Source: Candidatus Hodarchaeota archaeon (GTDB taxonomy: Archaea > Asgardarchaeota > Heimdallarchaeia > Hodarchaeales > Hodarchaeaceae). Taken from it: 16,798 bases of DNA. The translations under genes were made by a program, and so were the position numbers. Position 1 is the stretch's first letter. Each line of letters begins with the position of its first letter. Below, piece after piece: positions 9,091 through 14,607 of this stretch. The stretch covers positions 1-16,798 of the forward strand of contig JAEOTU010000208.1 of the NCBI GenBank assembly GCA_016839665.1, written 5' to 3'. Under the pieces are notes generated by a model. It ran no database searches and was not told where the DNA came from. It was given only the letters and a program-made list of their open reading frames with translations.

Positions 9091-9291
9091 TAATAAGTTC
9101 TATTACATATGCAACAAGGCATGTTCATTATTTTGAAAAACTCATTGTTTAGAGAAGTCTACCGTAGCTAAATTGAATTCCGTTTTCCACAACAGACATT
9201 CTTCTATTATTTGATGGAATAACAGATTAAAAGAAGTAGATTTTAGATTATTCCCATTTATTTCTTTTAGGGAATACAATAGCGTACATTC

Positions 9292-9318
9292 TAAACTAAA
9301 TAAACTAAATAAACTAAA
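9292..9318. repeat. Three tandem copies of a 9-base unit
   Basis: TAAACTAAA is repeated exactly three times without spacers, then runs into an A-tract. It lies about 40-65 bases past the stop codon of the surface-protein gene, within its likely 3' end. A simple-sequence origin by slippage is the plain explanation. Confidence 0.7.
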
Positions 9319-9346
9319 TAAAAAAAAGAGAAAAAAGAGAAGGGAA
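9319..9346 (-). terminator. T-rich terminator of the surface-protein gene
   Basis: Read on the minus strand this is a C/T-rich tract with runs of six and eight or nine T, starting about 10 bases after the TAG/TAA-type stop of the gene ending at 9357. This is the expected form of an archaeal U-tract terminator. Confidence 0.5.
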
Positions 9347-9356
9347 AGTTCTCAGT

Positions 9357-10193
9357 TTAGCGTCGGCGACGAATGATCACCAAAGCGGCAATTGTCACTA
9401 ACCCTGCGACAACAATTGGGGCTTCAAACCCAGGAGCAGCTGCGGGTTTAAATGTAATTTCTAATGCATCTAATCCTGCGGTTGTGGGGCAATTGACGTC
9501 GTCTGCAAGATCCTGGCCTGCGACTGTTGATGGATATTTCACAGATTTGACAAGACCGGTTTTTGCATTGTAGACAACATCCATCAAATAGAGTTCTTGT
9601 GGCCATGGTGGCTCAACTGCGTCCCATCCTGGCCAATCACTTGTGATAGAGCCTTTCACTTCATCAGTGAGAGCCAAAGTGTCAGCGTTAGTCGTCCAAC
9701 AGTCAAATTTCCACACATACTGCATGTCACTTGAAAACGCGTCTGGTACCGTAAAAGTGGTCCAAAAAAATCGTTCGAGAGCCCAAATACCTGCTTCTTC
9801 TTTTCCTAGACTGTTATTGAATTTAAGGGGAGCAACCAAGAAGTAGAGCATGGTTTCATCTTCAGCCATGTCGAGTTCTGTGTCACCTACAGTCATCGTC
9901 ATCCCAGTGTAATTGAGAGGTCCACCTTCTTTGTTACCAATATCCGTAGAAGGATCATTTGCCCATTCAACGGTGATTTTATCACCCTCTTTGAGGGTAA
10001 GGTTATTTGCTTCAGCCCAAGTCCACTCTGTTCCGCTGTCGTTGGTTGTTACTGTAGTAATTGTCCAGGTGAATTTAGCACCGCTTTTGACACTAGAATG
10101 CCACTCGACATCTACGGTCATTGCGCCTGTTGCTGTGTTCACTGACATAATTAGGGCTAAAAAAATAACTCCTAGAAGAATTCTTTTTTTCAT
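9357..10193 (-). CDS. Secreted, C-terminally anchored surface protein of unknown function
   Basis: A 278-residue protein with a signal peptide (MKKR, hydrophobic 5-17, cleavage probably near 20-25), an outside domain of about 230 residues rich in Trp, Thr and acidic residues, and a C-terminal anchor: PGFE (254-257), a hydrophobic helix (258-274) and RRRR. Four N-glycosylation sequons are visible (Asn51, Asn64, Asn94, Asn126). Only two cysteines occur, Cys165 and Cys235. I recognise no domain. GGAGGA on the minus strand (complement of 10202-10207) lies about nine bases before the ATG and fixes the start. The gene is richer in G and C than its neighbours, which suits high expression. It sits between a LolD-type ATPase and an FtsX-type permease on the same strand, so it might be an outside partner of that system, but a T-rich tract and its own leader suggest an independent transcript. 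Confidence 0.85.
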   Translation of the reverse strand: MKKRILLGVIFLALIMSVNTATGAMTVDVEWHSSVKSGAKFTWTITTVTTNDSGTEWTWAEANNLTLKEGDKITVEWANDPSTDIGNKEGGPLNYTGMTMTVGDTELDMAEDETMLYFLVAPLKFNNSLGKEEAGIWALERFFWTTFTVPDAFSSDMQYVWKFDCWTTNADTLALTDEVKGSITSDWPGWDAVEPPWPQELYLMDVVYNAKTGLVKSVKYPSTVAGQDLADDVNCPTTAGLDALEITFKPAAAPGFEAPIVVAGLVTIAALVIIRRRR

Positions 10194-10519
10194 CTACATT
10201 GTCCTCCATATGATAATTCGGAGATGATGAAAGCTTTCGGTTACTACTACTTAATTAGACGTAGCAGTAGCTCTGTCTTTCACAAATAAGCAAAGCGACT
10301 TCATCCCTTTAATAACCTTTCTTCTTGCTTTAAATTACTTGTACCATTTATGCGTTTCATTGAACAATAACTCGTTGTTTTTAAAAAAATACTTTTAGCA
10401 TTGTTGAATAAGCAGAAAATGACTGTTGCTATTAAATATATTAATTTTAAGGCTAATATCGAATTTTTTAATAGAAATAAGTATACCTACCGTTTGTTCT
10501 TAAAGGAATTCTACATCTT
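10194..10519. other. Intergenic region with the leader of the surface-protein gene
   Basis: About 325 bases between the stop of the ATPase gene (10520) and the surface-protein start. It includes the ribosome site near 10202-10207, an imperfect inverted repeat at 10241-10270 and a possible BRE/TATA string on the minus strand around 10308-10323 (AGAAAGGTTATTAAAG). A short open frame at 10401-10625 on the plus strand overlaps the ATPase gene and looks non-coding. Confidence 0.45.
10241..10270 (-). promoter_or_regulatory. Imperfect inverted repeat in the leader of the surface-protein gene
   Basis: On the minus strand CTACTGCTAC and GTAGTAGTAA flank a 10-base spacer; nine of ten positions pair if one G-U pair is allowed. 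It lies 48-77 bases before the start codon. It could be an operator or an RNA hairpin in the 5' untranslated region. No homologue is known to me. Confidence 0.35.
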
Positions 10520-11218
10520 TTACGGATCAAAATCCTGTAAGCAGCCATTTTGCAGAATAAAGATTCGATCAGCTCTTCGAGCTGCTTCTGGATCATGTGT
10601 AACCATCAAGACTGATTTATTCTGACCATTAACAATTCTTAAGAAGAGAGAGATGATACTTTTCCCTGTTTTGCTATCTAGATTTCCTGTGGGTTCATCA
10701 ACAAAAAGTAGTGATGGGTTTGTAACAACGGCTCGTGCAATCGCAACTCGTTGTTGTTCTCCTCCACTTAATTCAGATGGGTAAAAGTCTTCTTTGTCTA
10801 ATATCCCCATTTGTTGAAGGGTTTGACGAACACGTGTGGCTCTAGTATCTGCTGGTAATCCACTAAAAACAAGTGGAATCTCGATATTTTCATGGGCGGT
10901 TAAATAAGGTAACAAATAGAACTCTTGAAAGACCAGACCAATATGAGTTCTTCTGAGCGAAGCTATGGTTTTATCTGACATAGTTTGAATTTCTGATCCA
11001 TCTAAAAAGATCTTTCCTTCAGTGGCAGGTTCTAACCCTGCAAGGATATTTAATAATGTAGTTTTTCCAGCTCCTGAGGGTCCCATAATAGCTACCATTT
11101 CATTAGGTAAAACCTGAAAACTTACGTCTTGTAGAACTGGAAAGATAACTCCTTTTTCAACATACTCTTTTTTTAAATGTTCTACTACGAGAAGTGGTTG
11201 AGTCAACTTACTTATCAC
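10520..11218 (-). CDS. LolD/MacB-type ABC transporter ATP-binding protein
   Basis: A 232-residue cytoplasmic ATPase of the family that serves FtsX-type permeases. Motifs: Walker [10 protein letters not shown] (46-54), Q-loop [17 protein letters not shown] (96-112, typical of LolD/MacB), signature LSGGEQQR (150-157), Walker [13 protein letters not shown] with catalytic Glu175, and switch His208. The length is usual for the family and all key residues are present. The start is taken as GTG at 11218; no ribosome site is visible, and a TTG four codons later is an alternative. A TATA-like GTTATAAAC lies about 50 bases upstream. The only permease of the right type in the window is the two-module protein at 6140-9025 on the same strand, so the two probably work together, though another gene lies between them. 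Confidence 0.92.
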   Translation of the reverse strand: MISKLTQPLLVVEHLKKEYVEKGVIFPVLQDVSFQVLPNEMVAIMGPSGAGKTTLLNILAGLEPATEGKIFLDGSEIQTMSDKTIASLRRTHIGLVFQEFYLLPYLTAHENIEIPLVFSGLPADTRATRVRQTLQQMGILDKEDFYPSELSGGEQQRVAIARAVVTNPSLLFVDEPTGNLDSKTGKSIISLFLRIVNGQNKSVLMVTHDPEAARRADRIFILQNGCLQDFDP

Positions 11219-11267
11219 ACTATACTATCTTTTTTTATTCGTTTTAGGAGAATGCAGCAATCAGCGT

Positions 11268-11276
11268 GTTTATAAC
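11268..11276 (-). promoter_or_regulatory. Possible TATA box of the LolD-type ATPase gene
   Basis: GTTATAAAC on the minus strand is centred about 54 bases before the GTG start. A transcript beginning about 25 bases later would have a short leader, consistent with the lack of a clear ribosome site. Confidence 0.35.
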
Positions 11277-11418
11277 ATCCTCTTTTTTTTTGATATTTGT
11301 ATTCAGCTTAGGACTTAACTACACAAATAAGAGCTAGACAATTTCGTTAAGTAACCATTTATTGTTGGAATCAACTAAAATATGATAAAAAAGTTTCGAT
11401 ACATGAAAAATTGCTTCG

Positions 11419-11450
11419 TAACGCCACTAGCGGACACTAGAAGAGCGTTA
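11419..11450. promoter_or_regulatory. Inverted repeat TAACGC...GCGTTA with two CACTAG copies, possible operator
   Basis: TAACGC (11419-11424) and GCGTTA (11445-11450) are exact inverted copies. Between them CACTAG occurs twice (11425-11430, 11435-11440) with starts exactly 10 bases apart, that is one helical turn. The element ends eight bases before a BRE/TATA-like sequence of the downstream gene, the usual place for an archaeal activator site. It is more GC-rich than its surroundings. Confidence 0.35.
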
Positions 11451-11457
11451 GGACATT

Positions 11458-11473
11458 AATGGAAATATAAACC
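11458..11473 (+). promoter_or_regulatory. BRE/TATA-like promoter of the ATPase-AbrB fusion gene
   Basis: GGAAA directly followed by TATAAACC resembles a purine-rich BRE plus TATA box. A start about 25 bases downstream (near 11494) would leave a leader of roughly 20 bases before ATG 11517, which has no ribosome site. Confidence 0.45.
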
Positions 11474-11516
11474 TGCTTAAAACACAATAAAATGATTCTG
11501 ATAATGTTGTGTCAAA

Positions 11517-12554
11517 ATGAAGAGTAAAAGTACTCCTACAATATATGATCCTACAGTTGAATTTCCTGAAGATCTTGTGCTAGCTCTCTTCAATATCTAT
11601 AAAATCTACCGTACGTCTGAAGTGGAAACAGTTGCTCTTCGGGGAGTGACTCTTTCGCTATTTAAATCAGAGAATGTTGTATGTATCGGTCCTAGTGGCG
11701 CAGGAAAAACAACTCTCCTCGACATTATGGGAGGATTGATTAAGCCTACAGCTGGTATCGTTTTCTGGGCACCTGTTGCAGCTGATATTTCAAGGTTTTC
11801 TGATGATGTAATTACTCGGATACGCAATCAGTTTATAGGAAAAGTCTCTCAAACGGAGAATCTACTGCCCCATTTATCAGTAATCAAGAATGTTATGTTA
11901 GGTGGATATATTGGGGGATATTCTCGCTCAGAGCTATTAAAGCGAGCTTCGGAACTACTTGATAGGGTTGAACTTCAACGACATAAGCATTATAATCCGC
12001 GGAAGCTATCTGGAGGGGAAAAGCAACGAGTTGCAATTGCTGCGGCACTGATTAATAATCCCCAGTTAGTTCTAGCTGATGAACCTACTGGAAATGTGGA
12101 TTTCAATACAGGAGAGACAATATTAGACTTAATTCGGGAAATAAATAAAGATTTAGAAACAGCGTTTTTTATAGTAACTCATTCAAAACAGGTAGCAGCA
12201 AGAGCGGATAGAGTAATCGAAATTCATGATGGAATATTAGCGGGGCAACATGAGGAAGTAGATTTAGACAACCTTAATCATAGCCGAATAATCACTGCGG
12301 ATGAGCAAGGACGTATATTACTTCCAAAGGAAATTTTAAAACAGCTATCTCAATCAACTTATTTTCGGGCTTCAGTAAAAGAGGATAACATCGTACTCGA
12401 ACCAATTTCTTCAGATTTCTCTCCTAAACGAGTTGTCTTTGAAACTGAAGAGCAAGGAAGAATTATTTGTTCTATCTGTAAAACAGAAAACCCTAGTAAG
12501 AATATCTTGTGCCAAAAGTGTGGAAGTTTAATACGAAAAGCAGGAAGATTCTAG
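11517..12554 (+). CDS. LolD-type ABC ATPase fused to an AbrB-like domain and a C-terminal zinc ribbon
   Basis: A 345-residue protein; usual LolD-type ATPases have about 220-240. Residues 20-242 are the ATPase: Walker [10 protein letters not shown] (58-66), Q-loop Gln112 followed by NLLPHLSVIKN, signature LSGGEKQR (164-171), Walker B LVLADEP with Glu189, switch His222. All catalytic residues are intact. Residues 257-297 match the SpoVT/AbrB swapped-hairpin fold: DEQGRILLPKEILKQL, then a strand ending NIVLEPI. AbrB domains are dimeric and usually bind DNA, but some serve only as dimerisers. The tail has CxxC-x10-CxxC (Cys318, 321, 332, 335), a zinc ribbon. Start is ATG 11517 with no ribosome site. 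The next gene follows by 17 bases, and no permease is in the operon. A nucleotide-linked regulator is one reading; an ordinary ATPase with an added dimerisation module is the other. Confidence 0.9.
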   Translation: MKSKSTPTIYDPTVEFPEDLVLALFNIYKIYRTSEVETVALRGVTLSLFKSENVVCIGPSGAGKTTLLDIMGGLIKPTAGIVFWAPVAADISRFSDDVITRIRNQFIGKVSQTENLLPHLSVIKNVMLGGYIGGYSRSELLKRASELLDRVELQRHKHYNPRKLSGGEKQRVAIAAALINNPQLVLADEPTGNVDFNTGETILDLIREINKDLETAFFIVTHSKQVAARADRVIEIHDGILAGQHEEVDLDNLNHSRIITADEQGRILLPKEILKQLSQSTYFRASVKEDNIVLEPISSDFSPKRVVFETEEQGRIICSICKTENPSKNILCQKCGSLIRKAGRF

Positions 12555-12571
12555 GATTGGAGTAACATTGA

Positions 12572-13219
12572 ATGGCCAAAGAGGATGGATCTGACGAATT
12601 TAGAACTAATGTAGATGATACTCTTCGTGAAGAACTTCGATTGTATAATTCTAATTTAGATCAGTATTATTGGCAAAGTGAAGTTGGTCCTCTCCCTTCA
12701 GCATCCGAAAAACAAATTTCATGGATGGAAGACAAGCTCGCTGCATATCAAAAAATGCAGATTTCTGAAGCGCAGGTTTTACTAACAGATGAAAAGATCT
12801 ATGTATGGGGAAACAAAGTAAAGGGAACCCTAGTAGCAAGCATAGTGTCTCGGGAGTACGAACAGAGACGGCATCTTTCAGGTTTTGATCCACTTAAAAG
12901 GAAAGATAGAGACCCTGATCTCCTTCCTTTTACTAAAACAGGCTTTGGATATATTCATAGTGATGTTAAACGGATTGAAGTTATTGCTTTTGGTAGTAGA
13001 TTTTCCTTATACTTCTTCACTTCTGAAGTTAATCCTCTTTTCAGAATAAATGATGTTACTGAGGAAGAGCTTCAGGTAATTACACAATTGTATCAGACGG
13101 TTGGAGTTGAATTGAGACATGGGGAGTTTATTCTTCCGCTCAGGGATATATTGCTTTTCTGTGTGATCGCAGCAATCTTGTTAGTTATTGGATTACTAGT
13201 TATTGCTTTTATTTTTTGA
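12572..13219 (+). CDS. Tail-anchored protein with a possible PH-like cytoplasmic domain
   Basis: A 215-residue protein without signal peptide. Residues 1-60 are charged and probably helical. Residues 63-180 look like an alternating strand domain (EAQVLLTDEKIYVWG, later RIEVIAFGSRFSLYFFT) closed by a helix (TEEELQVITQLYQTVG); this order recalls bacterial/archaeal PH or GRAM-like domains, but I see no diagnostic residue. A single helix at 192-214 ends the chain, so the domain faces the cytoplasm and the protein is held by its tail. ATG 12572 has a GGAG about nine bases upstream. It follows the ATPase-AbrB fusion by 17 bases and is almost certainly cotranscribed; it may tether or sense on behalf of that ATPase. 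Function is not known. Confidence 0.8.
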   Translation: MAKEDGSDEFRTNVDDTLREELRLYNSNLDQYYWQSEVGPLPSASEKQISWMEDKLAAYQKMQISEAQVLLTDEKIYVWGNKVKGTLVASIVSREYEQRRHLSGFDPLKRKDRDPDLLPFTKTGFGYIHSDVKRIEVIAFGSRFSLYFFTSEVNPLFRINDVTEEELQVITQLYQTVGVELRHGEFILPLRDILLFCVIAAILLVIGLLVIAFIF

Positions 13220-13220
13220 A

Positions 13221-13259
13221 AAGAACAAATGAGTTCTTAATTCTACAATTAAAGAATTA
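13221..13259. terminator. Hairpins between convergent genes
   Basis: Two adjoining inverted repeats fill the gap between convergent stop codons: AAGAAC/GTTCTT (13221-13226 and 13233-13238) and TAATTCT/AGAATTA (13238-13244 and 13253-13259), the second running into the end of the minus-strand gene. They may end both transcripts, although archaeal termination depends mainly on T-tracts, which are short here. Confidence 0.35.
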
Positions 13260-13611
13260 TAGACGCAAAAATCGATAAGATGATTAACCCAACTCCTGAA
13301 ACAACGTCTTCTCCTGCAATTCCAAACCCAAATAAATATTCTATCTCATCTGATTGTAGATACTCGTTAATATCTTTCTTGCGTATTTTTCGAACAATAA
13401 GAGATCCAAAAACATCACGCATCGCCCCCACAAGGAGAAAGACACCTCCCATAAGGAATAACGTTGTACTAAGACTGTCATTGGTTATATCTACTGAATT
13501 GACCACAGAATAGAGAATTACGATCGCTACTGATAAGCCGAAACCAAAAAGAGTCTTTTTTGAAATCTCTAAAACTGGATTACGTTGATTTATCTGATCT
13601 TCAAGTGACAT
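13249..13611 (-). CDS. Small membrane protein of unknown function
   Basis: A 120-residue protein with a hydrophilic start (1-18), hydrophobic helices at about 20-38 and 48-66, a basic stretch with RKIRKKD (74-80), an acidic and Gly-rich segment (87-101), and a third helix running to the C-terminus (102-120). No family is recognised. ATG at 13611 has AGGAG on the minus strand (complement of 13620-13624) eight bases upstream, which supports the start. It converges on the tail-anchored protein gene and lies about 90 bases downstream of a winged-helix regulator gene on the same strand; cotranscription is possible. Confidence 0.75.
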   Translation of the reverse strand: MSLEDQINQRNPVLEISKKTLFGFGLSVAIVILYSVVNSVDITNDSLSTTLFLMGGVFLLVGAMRDVFGSLIVRKIRKKDINEYLQSDEIEYLFGFGIAGEDVVSGVGLIILSIFASIIL

Positions 13612-13704
13612 GAAGCTGGCTCCTGATTTATAGTAACCTCGTTCTAATAGTGTGTAAAAAAGCTACAAAGGAAAAGATTTCAAAGTAATTGCTTAAATCC
13701 TACA

Positions 13705-14037
13705 TTATCGGACAGTCCGAACTTCAGACATTTTAGCTTTGAGACTCGAAGCTTTAACTCGCATCTCGTAGGTTTCTGTCCTCGCAGGAGGAGCGGTTAG
13801 AATTAACTGGTACTCGGTTATTCGCATATCTTCTAGATTGACCTTTTTTGATACAATTTCTTGGCACAAAAGATCTTTTAAGGAGTAACGAATAGTCCTC
13901 ATACTATATCCTGTGATATCTTGTAGCTGGGATGCATTTAAAGGCTTCCCCTCGTCATATAGCGCGTTCAACACTGCTAAGGTTGAGGGGGGTAATGTTC
14001 TAAGCTTAGATTGCTTTATCCCAGCATAAGAGTCCAC
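13705..14037 (-). CDS. Winged-helix transcriptional regulator (MarR/HTH-like)
   Basis: A 110-residue protein. Residues 16-64 form a typical winged helix: helix 1 PPSTLAVLNALYDEG, helix 2 NASQLQDITG, recognition helix SMRTIRYSLKDLLCQEI, followed by wing strands around 62-82 (VSKKVNLEDM, TEYQLILT). The C-terminal 25 residues are basic and polar with no further domain. It probably binds DNA as a dimer; targets are unknown, with its own promoter and the neighbouring small genes as natural candidates. The start is GTG at 14037, with GAGGT about ten bases upstream on the minus strand. It has no cysteine pair or ligand domain that would hint at a signal. Confidence 0.82.
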   Translation of the reverse strand: MDSYAGIKQSKLRTLPPSTLAVLNALYDEGKPLNASQLQDITGYSMRTIRYSLKDLLCQEIVSKKVNLEDMRITEYQLILTAPPARTETYEMRVKASSLKAKMSEVRTVR

Positions 14038-14092
14038 TGTCTTTACCTCAAAGAATAGATCTAGGCTAATTCTTCTAACTTATGGTAATAAT

Positions 14093-14106
14093 GCTATATT
14101 ATTAAA
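14093..14106 (-). promoter_or_regulatory. Possible TATA box of the winged-helix regulator gene
   Basis: On the minus strand TTTAATAATATAGC lies about 56-69 bases before the GTG start. It overlaps the T-tract that would end the upstream transcript, so the two roles are hard to separate. Confidence 0.3.
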
Positions 14107-14130
14107 AAAACCTTTCCTTCAGTGAAGGTT
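14104..14130 (-). terminator. Hairpin plus T-tract, terminator after the 82-residue protein gene
   Basis: On the minus strand AACCTT and AAGGTT can pair around a 10-base loop (an alternative inner stem is CCTTC/GAAGG), directly followed by a run of seven T overlapping the stem end. It lies about 90 bases beyond the stop of the gene ending at 14219. The form is like a bacterial factor-independent terminator; in archaea the T-tract alone may act. Confidence 0.5.
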
Positions 14131-14218
14131 GTTGTATGTAGATGCAGTGACATTAAAGCCAAGAGGGGCTCGGAATATAATTTTTCTGCAAAAGATTTCA
14201 TAGTCAAATCGAATACGA

Positions 14219-14467
14219 TTATTCAGGAGGTTTTTCAGGGAAAAATTGAGATTGAACTTCTTGCAGAGTAACGATGAGATCCTGCAACTCTTTAGGCCCC
14301 AATTGAGCAGACATTGCATTACCGAGTTTAGTAGTATAAGAACGGCCATTAATGACGGATAATCCGATATTTTTAAATTCTTTCTTTTGTGTAACAGATA
14401 CAACCATTCTAGCATCGAATCGTAAATTCACCCATTTATCGAAAAGGTTTTTTGGTTTTTCTGACAT
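14219..14467 (-). CDS. Small soluble protein of unknown function
   Basis: An 82-residue protein with predicted order strand-strand-strand-helix: WVNLRFDARMVVSV (12-25), FKNIGLSVI (31-39), SYTTKLGNAMS (43-53), then an amphipathic helix ELQDLIVTLQEVQSQF (60-75). That order is loosely like PC4/YdbC-type single-strand DNA binding proteins, but I see no firm signature and would not name it. ATG 14467 has AGGCG about seven bases upstream and a convincing promoter (BRE-like GAAAAGG next to TATAAATTAT), which supports expression. A longer overlapping frame (14119-14415) on the same strand is rejected. The gene is divergent from the zinc-ribbon protein at 14608. Confidence 0.7.
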   Translation of the reverse strand: MSEKPKNLFDKWVNLRFDARMVVSVTQKKEFKNIGLSVINGRSYTTKLGNAMSAQLGPKELQDLIVTLQEVQSQFFPEKPPE

Positions 14468-14510
14468 AGAATTCGCCTATTTGGTGTGATTAAGTCTTTT
14501 ATACTAAAAT

Positions 14511-14527
14511 ATAATTTATACCTTTTC
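14511..14527 (-). promoter_or_regulatory. BRE/TATA promoter of the 82-residue protein gene
   Basis: On the minus strand GAAAAGG (14527-14521) is followed at once by TATAAATTAT (14520-14511). A start about 25 bases on (near 14490) leaves a leader of about 23 bases with the ribosome site. This is the best promoter-like sequence in the window. The same AT-rich block could also serve the divergent gene. Confidence 0.55.
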
Positions 14528-14545
14528 AGTCCTCATCTTCCCAAA

Positions 14546-14603
14546 CTCATGTGAACGAAGGACAAAGTTCATATGAACGTTCATAGATTTTCTTAGAATG
14601 AAC
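14546..14603. promoter_or_regulatory. Overlapping palindromes of TTCAT/ATGAAC half-sites, probable operator
   Basis: GTTCATATGAAC (14567-14578) and ATGAACGTTCAT (14573-14584) are both exact 12-base palindromes that share ATGAAC. An imperfect copy, CTCATGTGAAC, lies at 14546-14556 and a lone ATGAAC at 14598-14603. The cluster sits between the AT-rich promoter block and the ATG at 14608 of a protein with a helix-turn-helix, so autoregulation is a natural reading, but the other neighbour with a winged helix (13705-14037) could also bind here. Confidence 0.6.
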
Positions 14604-14607
14604 TGAA

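Larger units (their letters stand above)
9026..9356. other. AT-rich intergenic region between permease and surface-protein genes
   Basis: About 330 bases with no credible gene on either strand. It holds the leader of the permease gene, with inverted and direct repeats at 9036-9090, and the T-rich end of the surface-protein transcript plus a small tandem repeat at 9292-9318. The middle (about 9100-9280) shows nothing I can name. Confidence 0.5.
11219..11516. other. Divergent intergenic region between two ABC ATPase genes
   Basis: About 300 bases that must hold the promoters of both ATPase genes. No small gene is evident. Recognisable parts are TATA-like boxes at 11268-11276 (minus) and 11464-11473 (plus) and an inverted repeat with internal direct repeats at 11419-11450. 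Confidence 0.5.

Noticed and set aside
9292..9318. Three 9-base tandem copies considered as a CRISPR remnant or iteron
   Set aside because: No spacers, too few copies and simple AT-rich sequence next to a terminator; slippage is enough.
10401..10625. 74-codon plus-strand frame near the end of the LolD-type ATPase gene
   Set aside because: Overlaps the ATPase C-terminus in antisense and starts in AT-rich leader; no ribosome site or protein-like pattern.
12421..12480. Second EEQGRI (312-317) in the fusion protein, considered as a duplicated AbrB hairpin
   Set aside because: Only six residues resemble the first copy and the sequence goes straight into the zinc ribbon; too short to support a duplication.
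14119..14415. 98-codon minus-strand frame overlapping the 82-residue protein gene
   Set aside because: Cys/Leu-rich nonsense-like composition, no ribosome site, and it crosses the terminator hairpin; the 14219-14467 frame has promoter and ribosome site.
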